A DNA stretch of 39,858 nt. Source: Verrucomicrobiota bacterium. GTDB lineage: Bacteria; Verrucomicrobiota; Verrucomicrobiia; Opitutales; Opitutaceae. The stretch is from positions 1-39,858 of the forward strand of contig JAEKKV010000029.1 of the NCBI GenBank assembly GCA_019510185.1, written 5' to 3'. The position numbers and the translations under genes are program-made. Positions 33,711-39,858 of the stretch are shown here, one piece after another. Under the pieces are notes generated by a model that saw only the letters and a list, made by a program, of their open reading frames with translations, did no database searches and was not told the DNA's origin. Within the stretch, counting starts at the first letter, position 1, and each line of letters begins with the position of its first letter.

Positions 33711-34343
33711 ATGAAAATATCTTTCCTTCGCCCCGCCGTGCTCGGACCGCTCCTGTTCCTTGGCGCGCTGCTGGGATGGAAAACCGCCTGGCACCGGGCA
33801 GACTCGCTCGCGGCCACTCATTCCAGTCCCCCGCCTCCGTCCGAAACGATCACCCAAGTTTCCTGCCCGAGCGACTCCACGCATGGCTCTGCCACCCGCC
33901 TCGCGCTTGAGCGCCAATGCCTCACCTTGGCCGAGCACGATCCGCTCGCCGCGATGGAGATGGCTCTGCGGGAAAAACTCTGCGCCGAAGATCCCGGCCT
34001 GCTCACCAGCCTGATGTTACAGTGGGCCTCGCGTGATTTTCCGGCGGCTTACGAATGGACCAAAACCCAGGCGGCCGGGCCGTGGCGCAACGACATCTTC
34101 GCCCGCCTCGCCTATCTTCAGGCGAAGGCCGACCCTCTCGCCGGTGCACGGATCGTGGTCACCGAGATTCCTCCCGGCCCTGCACGCGACGAAGCTACGC
34201 TCTCTGTCTTGCATCAATGGGTGTTGCACGACTCCGAAGCCGCCTCGGTCTGGGCTGAGAGCATCCCCGAAGGCCCGGTACACCAAAGGGCCGTCGCCGA
34301 AATCGCCGGCCTGAAAAAAATATCTGCCACTCCAGGCCAATAG
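33711..34343 (+). CDS. Membrane-anchored helical-repeat protein, unknown function
   Basis: 210 residues from ATG 33711 (MKISFLRPAVLGPLLFLGAL), where the start gives a clean N-terminal anchor (about 8-24); longer starts reach into the lyase gene. A Pro/Ser linker is followed by repeats of about 30-35 residues with a Trp-Ala-Pro pattern: LMLQWASRDFPAAYEWTKTQ, then VLHQWVLHDSEAASVWAESI, with IPPGPAR and IPEGPVHQRA after each. I recall such repeats in verrucomicrobial envelope proteins, but no function. It probably belongs to the lyase transcript. Confidence 0.65.
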   Translation: MKISFLRPAVLGPLLFLGALLGWKTAWHRADSLAATHSSPPPPSETITQVSCPSDSTHGSATRLALERQCLTLAEHDPLAAMEMALREKLCAEDPGLLTSLMLQWASRDFPAAYEWTKTQAAGPWRNDIFARLAYLQAKADPLAGARIVVTEIPPGPARDEATLSVLHQWVLHDSEAASVWAESIPEGPVHQRAVAEIAGLKKISATPGQ

Positions 34344-34377
34344 TACCACGTGTTTTATGACGGGATCCCTTCGGGTG

Positions 34378-34395
34378 ATGACTGGATCCAGTCAT
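34378..34395. promoter_or_regulatory. Operator palindrome, copy 2 (PEP-CTERM gene promoter)
   Basis: ATGACTGGATCCAGTCAT is a perfect 18-bp palindrome, matching 16 of 18 positions of the copy at 30645. It lies 86 bp upstream of the PEP-CTERM start codon at 34482. The following 19 bp differ from copy 1, but the spacing to TGGTTTAAT is identical. Confidence 0.88.
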
Positions 34396-34414
34396 GGCAG
34401 GAAAACCCGTCCTT

Positions 34415-34423
34415 TGGTTTAAT
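34415..34423 (+). promoter_or_regulatory. Extended -10-like element of the PEP-CTERM gene promoter
   Basis: TGGTTTAAT, identical to the element at 30682, is 19 bp downstream of the palindrome. Transcription would start near 34430. This places any start codon upstream of it (such as the in-frame one at 34350) outside the mRNA. Confidence 0.7.
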
Positions 34424-34481
34424 GAGCTTTGGGCAAATGCCCCGCCTCGGCTCTGAATTCCTCCCTCGAACCTCTTTCCCC

Positions 34482-37400
34482 ATGTATCAAAAGCCATCCT
34501 TAGATCCTTCCATGCAGTCACATGGAACCGCCGCCCAAAAGATTTCGCCCCCTCGCGGACTCTCCCTCGCCGCAGTTCTTCTGGCAGCCATGATCGCCGG
34601 CAATTCCGCGCAGGCGAACTCCATTAGCTGGACCGGCGCCACCGATACCACATGGGGAACTGGCACGAACTGGAGCGGCGGCAGCGCTCCGACCTCCGAC
34701 CTCACCGCGGATATCGCGCTCTTCGATCTGGCGACGTACACGTTTCAGCCCAACGCGGGCACCACGAGCGTCAGGGGCATCCAGATCGGCGACGGCACCA
34801 CCGTGACGGGCGCGCTGACGCTGAGCGGCACCTCGCTCACACTTGGCGCCAACGGCATCTCGATGCTGGCGAATGCGGGCGGAGCCACGATTTCCTCGCC
34901 GATCATCCTCGGTGCGGCCCAAAGCTGGTCGAATGATTCGAGTAACCGGCTCGCCATCAGCGGCACCATCGCCAACGGGGGTTTCGGCCTGACCATCACC
35001 GGCTCCGGCAACACCATTCTCTCTAACGTCATCAGCGGCACGGGAAGCCTCACTCAGTCGGGCTCCGGCACGCTCACGCTCTCCGGCGTGAACACCTTCA
35101 CCGGTGGCACGACGATCAACAGTGGCACCCTTGCGTTTACGGCAGATAGCAATCTTGGTGCGGTCGGAGTGGTTAATGGGGTCTCGGGGGCCGGAGTGAC
35201 TCTCAACGGCGGCACGCTGAAGTTGAGCCGGATCGGAGCCTCCTTCACCAACACGCACGTAATCACAGTGGGCTCCAATGGTGGCACGATTCAATTGGGA
35301 GCGCCGACGGCAGCTGGCGGCCCCGAATATATTGTGGGCACTGCGGGCAATCTCACCGGCAGCGGAAATCTCACGATTTCCGGAGCTGGCACGCTGGCTC
35401 AGATCGGTGTCAATGCCAACACGCTGACCTTTAACAAAGCGAACACCACCTTCACCGGCAACGCGACGATTCAGAACGGCGCCATCGTCTCGATGAAAGA
35501 TGCCGGTGGCCTTGGCACGACTGGCACCGTTACAGTCGGAAACCTCGGCATGATCTCCAACGCTGGCGTTACCCTGTCCCGGGCCCTTACGGTAACGGAT
35601 GGCGGTTACTTGGCCTTTCAAGACGGCAACGCAGGTATCTATTCCGGCGCGCTGACGTTGAGCGGCACCACCACGGTGCGCATGCAAGATTGGTGGGGCA
35701 CCACGGCCCGCAACGGCACGATCTCGGGCGCCATGAGCGGCTCTGGAGCGTTGAAGATCAACTCTGGGACGGGCACCGGCGCGACATTGACACTTTCCGG
35801 TAACAACAGCGGTTATACCGGCGCGATCACGGTGACCAATTCGACACTGAAGCTGGATGGCAACACAGGCTCCCTTGCTTCCAATACGAGCCTGACGCTC
35901 AATAACAGCACCTTCAATTACCAGGGCGCAACGACGGGCAGTCCGCTGGACATCAGTGGCTACACGCTCGCCGGCACGGGTGACCGGACCTTCCAGTCCA
36001 CCTACGGCACCAGCGGTAACACCAGCCTGAACCTCGCCGGCGTCCTCACACGGCCGGCAGGCAGCACCACCAACTACGTCGTCACGAACGGCGCAAACGG
36101 CACGACTAACAAGATTACCTTCACCACGGCTCCCTCGACCGGCGTGCTGATTGACAAGGGCAATTACTTCGGAGGCACCAGCTATCTGGCCTACGATTCC
36201 ACCGGATACGCCCGTGCCTACAGCTATTTGACGGATACCAATGGCGCGACCTCCACGGGAGGCACTACTTTGGGCAGCGTTACCGGCAAGGACGTCGATC
36301 TGACGACTGCAGCCGTGACGGCTCAAACGACCGACTCGATCAACACCCTGCGGCTCGGCACCACCTTCGGGGTCGCCATCACCGCCGCCAACACCCTTTC
36401 GACGAACGGAATCCTTAAATCGGGTACCAATGCCGCCACGATCTCGGGTGGCACGATCCAGTCGGCCACCAGCGGCGGCGAACTGGTGGTGCGCAGCGAC
36501 GCGGCCGGCGACACCCTTACGATCAGCTCCGTCATCGGGGACAACGGCACGAGTTCCCTTACCAAATCAGGCGCGGGCACCCTCACCCTTTCCGGGGCGA
36601 ACACCTATGCCGGAGGCACCACGATCAATGCGGGCACCGTCACTGTGGGAAATGCCAGCGCGTTTGGCACCAGCACAGTCACACTCAATGGCGGCACCTT
36701 GACCAACAATGCGCTCATCGGCAACGGCACGGCGGGCACTGGCATTACCAACGGCATCGTGATTGGTGGGACCACGGCCATTCAGTTGAACACTGCTGCT
36801 GTCAACAATATGACAATCAGCAGCGGGATCTCCGGCAGCGGCAATCTCACGCTGGCCGGTAATAGCGTCAATTCCTCCCTGTATCTTGCCGGGGCGAATA
36901 CGATGACCAGCGGGACAGTCAACGTGGCGACCGGCGGCAGTAACACCGCGGTCCGGTTCCTCAATGCGAGTGCTGGCAATGCCAATGTCGCGTGGTTCTT
37001 GAACAATACGACCAGCGGAAAAACCTCCATCGACTTTGCTGGCGATGGAACCCTGGAGTTCGGCTCCTTGTCGGGCGCCAGCAATTTGGGCGGCAACGTC
37101 GCCAGTGGCACGAAAACGCTCTCCGTGGGCAATCTCGGAACCAATACGACCTATTCGGGCAGCATTCGAGACAGCGTGGGCACCGCGGGTGCGATCGTTG
37201 CAGTCACCAAAGTGGGTAGCGGCACGTGGACGCTCTCCGGCGCGAACACCTATACCGGCGCAACGACGATCAATGCCGGCACGCTCGCCTTGAGCGCGGC
37301 CAATGCCTTGGCGGCCGGCAGCACGATCAAGCTCGGCGGCGGCACGCTCAATCTGGGCGGTTTCAGCCAAGCGGCCTTCACCAATGCCCTCACGATGACC

Positions 37401-37727
37401 GCAAGCTCCACGATCGACTTCGGCTCCCATGTCACCGGTCTCACCCTCACGTTCGGCGACAGCCAGTCCGCTACTTGGACCGGAAATCTGACCCTGCTCA
37501 ATTTCACCGTGGGCACGGATAACCTGAACTTCACTTCGATCGGCGGCGGTATCACCGGGGCACAGCTCGCCCAGATCAACTTGGCCGGTTACAACGCCAC
37601 CGGTTTCGACGGAAGCGGCAACGTTACGTTCACCGTCAGCGCCATCCCCGAACCCACCACCTACGCCGCGATCTTCGGCGCGCTGGCTTTGGGTGTCGTA
37701 GCCCTGCGCCGCCGTCGTCGCGCTTAA
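34482..37727 (+). CDS. Autotransporter-associated beta-strand repeat protein with PEP-CTERM sorting signal
   Basis: 1081 residues from ATG 34482 (34512 is also possible). The N-terminal signal ends near NSAQA. Most of the chain is Gly/Thr/Ser/Asn-rich parallel beta-helix. Clear autotransporter-associated repeats begin at about residues 188, 689 and 908: GTLTLSGVNTFTGGTTINSG, GTLTLSGANTYAGGTTINAG, GTWTLSGANTYTGATTINAG. The C-terminus IPEPTTYAAIFGALALGVVA followed by LRRRRRA is a PEP-CTERM signal, processed by an exosortase not present here. It is probably a surface or matrix protein. Upstream promoter is shared with the lyase; a strong terminator follows. Confidence 0.92.
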   Translation: MYQKPSLDPSMQSHGTAAQKISPPRGLSLAAVLLAAMIAGNSAQANSISWTGATDTTWGTGTNWSGGSAPTSDLTADIALFDLATYTFQPNAGTTSVRGIQIGDGTTVTGALTLSGTSLTLGANGISMLANAGGATISSPIILGAAQSWSNDSSNRLAISGTIANGGFGLTITGSGNTILSNVISGTGSLTQSGSGTLTLSGVNTFTGGTTINSGTLAFTADSNLGAVGVVNGVSGAGVTLNGGTLKLSRIGASFTNTHVITVGSNGGTIQLGAPTAAGGPEYIVGTAGNLTGSGNLTISGAGTLAQIGVNANTLTFNKANTTFTGNATIQNGAIVSMKDAGGLGTTGTVTVGNLGMISNAGVTLSRALTVTDGGYLAFQDGNAGIYSGALTLSGTTTVRMQDWWGTTARNGTISGAMSGSGALKINSGTGTGATLTLSGNNSGYTGAITVTNSTLKLDGNTGSLASNTSLTLNNSTFNYQGATTGSPLDISGYTLAGTGDRTFQSTYGTSGNTSLNLAGVLTRPAGSTTNYVVTNGANGTTNKITFTTAPSTGVLIDKGNYFGGTSYLAYDSTGYARAYSYLTDTNGATSTGGTTLGSVTGKDVDLTTAAVTAQTTDSINTLRLGTTFGVAITAANTLSTNGILKSGTNAATISGGTIQSATSGGELVVRSDAAGDTLTISSVIGDNGTSSLTKSGAGTLTLSGANTYAGGTTINAGTVTVGNASAFGTSTVTLNGGTLTNNALIGNGTAGTGITNGIVIGGTTAIQLNTAAVNNMTISSGISGSGNLTLAGNSVNSSLYLAGANTMTSGTVNVATGGSNTAVRFLNASAGNANVAWFLNNTTSGKTSIDFAGDGTLEFGSLSGASNLGGNVASGTKTLSVGNLGTNTTYSGSIRDSVGTAGAIVAVTKVGSGTWTLSGANTYTGATTINAGTLALSAANALAAGSTIKLGGGTLNLGGFSQAAFTNALTMTASSTIDFGSHVTGLTLTFGDSQSATWTGNLTLLNFTVGTDNLNFTSIGGGITGAQLAQINLAGYNATGFDGSGNVTFTVSAIPEPTTYAAIFGALALGVVALRRRRRA

Positions 37728-37748
37728 ACAAGAACAACGGCCCTTACC

Positions 37749-37780
37749 AAAGAGCAGCGATTTATCGCTGCTCTTTTTTT
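37749..37780 (+). terminator. Strong rho-independent terminator after the PEP-CTERM gene
   Basis: A perfect 12-bp stem (37749-37760 with 37765-37776), loop TTTA, is followed by a continuous T-run to 37780. It starts 21 bp after the stop codon. Confidence 0.95.
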
Positions 37781-37806
37781 ACGTATCAGGCCCGGGCCGG
37801 AGGCCT

Positions 37807-37826
37807 CCCGCAGTGCAGGCTGCGGG
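37807..37826. other. Inverted repeat upstream of the regulator gene
   Basis: CCCGCAG (37807-37813) and CTGCGGG (37820-37826) are a perfect 7-bp inverted repeat with a 6-bp spacer, about 120 bp upstream of the XylR-type regulator start. It may be a regulator site or RNA hairpin in its leader. Confidence 0.4.
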
Positions 37827-37944
37827 TGAGCGGCCTCACTCCTGAATGGATGTCTCACCCCAAATAATCCTCAGGCATGTGGCTGCGGCGCTCGGGGCTT
37901 CTCCAACGACCTTTTTGCCAACTTTGCGCGATCCCCCTAGGATC

Positions 37945-39135
37945 ATGCCCGCCCCCATGAAGAAAAACACACCGAAAACTCTCGGCATCGGTCTCCTCCT
38001 CTCGGAAAAGGCGGAGTATGGACAGGGCGTTCTCCGAGGGATCGCCGATTTCGCCAAAGACCATCCGCATTGCCAGTTTCGGGTGGTTTCACCGGATCGG
38101 GCGGGCATCGAGGCAATGATGATCTGGCAGCCCGATGGCATGGTCGTCATGCTGCACAACCCAAAGCTGATCTCGCGGCTGCTATTATTGAAGAAGCCGA
38201 TCATCTACGTCTGCCAGCCGCAAAATGCGTCGAACACGATTTGTGTTCAAACCGATGATTTGGCCGTGGGTCGCCTGGGCGCTGAACATTTGCTGGAACG
38301 TGGCGCGTTGACGTATGGTTTTGTGGGCCTGTCGGAAGGTGCCTACGTCCAAGTGCGGGCGGACGCTTTTCGAAAAACCGTCGCTGAAGCCGGGAACACC
38401 TGCGTCATCTTTGAGCCATTGGGCAAAGAGCCTACGGCCAAGGAGTGCACCGCATTGATGCAGTGGCTGAAACAATGTCCGAAGCCACTCGCGGTGATGA
38501 CGTGCAACGATGTCTGCGGCCGACTTGTTTTGGAAACGGCAAAACAAGCCGGTTTTAAAATCCCCGACGAGGTGGCGGTGTTGGGTGTGGATAACGAAGA
38601 TCCACTGTCACGCCTCGTGTGGCCGGGCCTCTCGAGCATCAGCCTTGCGACCAATACGATTGGGCAAAGGGCGGCAATGTTGCTGCACCGAGCACTTTCA
38701 GGAGCAACCGTGGCCAACCCGTCAACCTTCATTCCCCCGCTGGGAGTGGTCGTCCGCGGATCAACCCGCCAGCTTGCCTTGGACGATCCTGTGTTGGCCA
38801 AGGTCATTGCGGCGATTCATGAGTCCATGGGCAGTCCATTGTCCGTAGATGATTTATTGAAGCTGACTCCGCTTTCCCGTGTTTCGCTGGAACGTCGGTT
38901 CCGACGTTTGTTGAACCGAACCCCGTTGCAGGAAATACGGCGGATTCGCATCGTCCAAGCCCGTCACCTGCTCATGGCCACCGACCTGCCGTTGAAGGCC
39001 ATTGCGGAGCATTGCGGTTACGCGGCGTCCTCCCGCCTCATCGAGGCATTTCAACAGGAAACGGGCTTCACCCCAAACCGCTATCGGAGTGAGATGGTCC
39101 GTCGTAGAAAAGATCAGTTCGCTGCAAAAGCGTAA
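37945..39135 (+). CDS. XylR-type transcription regulator (periplasmic-binding-like domain plus AraC HTH)
   Basis: 396 residues from ATG 37945; the frame is open upstream to 37846, but this start matches the usual length (about 390), and 37957 is also possible. Residues about 13-275 form a LacI/periplasmic-binding-type sensor: LGIGLLLSEKAEYGQGVLRG, then IYVCQPQNASNTICVQTDD, then AVLGVDNEDPLSRLVWPGLS. Two HTH motifs of the AraC class (about 295-390) follow: LSVDDLLKLTPLSRVSLERR, then LPLKAIAEHCGYAASSRLIE. It is a sugar-responsive regulator and a candidate to bind the shared palindrome. The stop codon sits inside a 15-bp palindrome. Confidence 0.93.
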   Translation: MPAPMKKNTPKTLGIGLLLSEKAEYGQGVLRGIADFAKDHPHCQFRVVSPDRAGIEAMMIWQPDGMVVMLHNPKLISRLLLLKKPIIYVCQPQNASNTICVQTDDLAVGRLGAEHLLERGALTYGFVGLSEGAYVQVRADAFRKTVAEAGNTCVIFEPLGKEPTAKECTALMQWLKQCPKPLAVMTCNDVCGRLVLETAKQAGFKIPDEVAVLGVDNEDPLSRLVWPGLSSISLATNTIGQRAAMLLHRALSGATVANPSTFIPPLGVVVRGSTRQLALDDPVLAKVIAAIHESMGSPLSVDDLLKLTPLSRVSLERRFRRLLNRTPLQEIRRIRIVQARHLLMATDLPLKAIAEHCGYAASSRLIEAFQQETGFTPNRYRSEMVRRRKDQFAAKA

Positions 39136-39141
39136 CGCTTT
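39127..39141. promoter_or_regulatory. Palindrome overlapping the regulator stop codon
   Basis: AAAGCGTAACGCTTT is a perfect 15-bp palindrome around a central A and includes the TAA stop (39133-39135). There is no T-run, so it is not a classic terminator. The shape resembles LacI-family operators, though without the usual central CG. Confidence 0.5.
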
Positions 39142-39201
39142 GCATGACGCGCTACTCCGGGGAACGGCCGTCAAAGGTTTATCGATGCGCCTTTTGGTTC
39201 G

Positions 39202-39213
39202 ACGTTAAAACGT
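39202..39213. promoter_or_regulatory. Short inverted repeat upstream of the broken gene
   Basis: ACGTTAAAACGT has 5-bp arms and a 2-bp spacer. It lies 28-39 bp upstream of the first possible start codon (GTG 39241) of the gene remnant. Possible operator. Confidence 0.35.
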
Positions 39214-39240
39214 AACCTTCACGTCTGGTCACGTCCACAG

Positions 39241-39570
39241 GTGTCTCGTTGCCTGATGTGCATGCGTCGCTACCTACCCCAGATGCTGATCGGCTTGGCC
39301 TTCGTCCTAAACGGATACGGTGCGGACAACGCACCCCGTCCGTCCCCGGGAGACTCCGTTTCAGCCCTACCGACGATTCTCATCCAAGTAGACCCCGCCA
39401 GTCTGCCCGGCAGAGGCGTGGCGCATCATCCCTTTCTCTACGCGGGCGAATGGGACACGCGCAAACCACTCGAGCAATCGATGGCCCCGCCACCTCGATC
39501 CAGCTCCTCGATGAACCCGGTGTTCCCGAAAATCCCGGCGAGCACCAGAGGTGATCGCTTCGCCGCCTGA
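39241..39570 (+). pseudogene. Apparently truncated exported-protein gene
   Basis: The frame gives 109 residues (GTG 39241; ATG 39262 is the more likely start, MRRYLPQMLIGLAFVLNGYG). It has a signal peptide, then LIQVDPASLPGRGVAHHPFLYAGEWDTRKPLEQSM, which I recall as the beginning of a larger verrucomicrobial exported family. After this it turns into a Ser/Pro-rich, unrelated tail. In the +1 frame, DGPATSIQLLDEPGVPENPG looks more protein-like at the same place, so a frameshift or deletion junction lies near 39480-39490. It is probably a remnant, but a small real protein cannot be excluded. Confidence 0.45.
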
Positions 39571-39625
39571 GAGCCAGCCACTCCGGGAAACAGACTCACT
39601 TTCAATCCACTGTCAGCTATAACTC

Positions 39626-39858
39626 ATGAGAAACCACCCTCTCCTCTTTGTCGGACTGTTTGGCTTCGCGCTTTCGGCCGCCGCCGCCCTGCCGGCTCCC
39701 GACGCCGATGACGGCGCCCTTAATCTGCCCCCGGGTTTCCGGGCGCTCATCGTTGCCGACAATCTCGTCGTCGGCAAAAAAACCGGCAACACCCCCGAGC
39801 GCCTGCGCGGCCTCGCCGTCGCGCCCAACGGCGACATCTATGCGAAACTCGTCCGCGG
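39626..39858 (+). CDS. Start of an exported dehydrogenase/propeller-like protein (truncated by window end)
   Basis: The first 77 residues only; the gene runs off the right edge. The signal peptide (MRNHPLLFVGLFGFALSAAAA) is followed by LNLPPGFRALIVADNLVVGK and RLRGLAVAPNGDIYAK. This beginning is typical of the sorbosone/glucose-dehydrogenase-like propeller proteins, often with c-type cytochrome domains, that are common in planctomycetes and verrucomicrobia. Start ATG at 39626. The assignment to that group is from the N-terminal pattern only. Confidence 0.65.
   Translation, partial: MRNHPLLFVGLFGFALSAAAALPAPDADDGALNLPPGFRALIVADNLVVGKKTGNTPERLRGLAVAPNGDIYAKLVR

Noticed and set aside
34350..34481. 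Upstream in-frame start codon (34350) for the PEP-CTERM gene
   Set aside because: It lies before the palindrome and the -10-like element, so it would not be in the transcript, and it gives no signal peptide.

Overview
The window looks like a chromosomal segment of a high-G+C member of the Verrucomicrobia, most likely Opitutaceae. This is inferred from a PEP-CTERM protein built of autotransporter-associated beta-strand repeats, a XylR-type (sugar-binding plus AraC HTH) regulator, a propeller-sensor histidine kinase, a truncated gene of the planctomycete/verrucomicrobial dehydrogenase type at the right end, and small conserved proteins I associate with that group. No database search was possible. 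Functional names rest on motifs read from the translated sequence.

Layout. (1) 1-2330: a lower-G+C run of four small exported or membrane proteins of unknown function, followed by a pyrimidine-dimer glycosylase-like gene. (2) 2417-4741: a cysteine desulfurase-like gene, a divergent cyclophilin with a good terminator, and a PAS-only protein. (3) 4822-9012, minus strand: a tight operon of an ABCG-like half-transporter, a lipoprotein and a 711-residue exported protein. (4) 9116-11532: a GIDE-LemA fusion, dihydrofolate reductase and a gamma-carbonic anhydrase. (5) 11551-13428, minus strand: a compact ydbH-ynbE-ydbL set in the same order as the E. coli envelope lipid-transport operon. (6) 13491-19403, minus strand: glycogen phosphorylase, MutL and argininosuccinate lyase. 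(7) 19474-23235: an OsmC gene overlapping a degenerate hybrid kinase, tRNA-Arg(TCT), a small conserved gene, tRNA-Asp(GTC) with terminator, and a LuxR-type regulator with a degenerate receiver. (8) 23447-26640: an accessory stretch with a YncE-like propeller, a small mobile-element-like gene, about 0.6 kb of apparently empty DNA, a frameshifted gene remnant and a secreted protein. (9) 26932-39135: a polysaccharide-type locus. (10) 39241-39858: a broken gene start and the truncated start of a large exported dehydrogenase-like gene.

The most notable system is region 9. A two-component pair (propeller kinase and NarL-type response regulator) is transcribed divergently from a five-domain alginate-lyase-like enzyme. 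After the lyase come a small membrane-anchored protein, a PEP-CTERM surface protein and a XylR/AraC-type regulator. The lyase and the PEP-CTERM gene each carry the same 18-bp palindrome (ATGACTGGATCCAGTCAT, two mismatches in the other copy), followed after exactly 19 bp by an identical extended -10-like element, TGGTTTAAT. This is direct sequence evidence that the two genes are co-regulated. The likely regulator is the NarL-type response regulator or the AraC-type protein. Secondary points of interest are the half-length YdbH system, the OsmC-coupled pseudokinase with an intact receiver, and the receiver-dead LuxR regulator beside tRNA-Asp.
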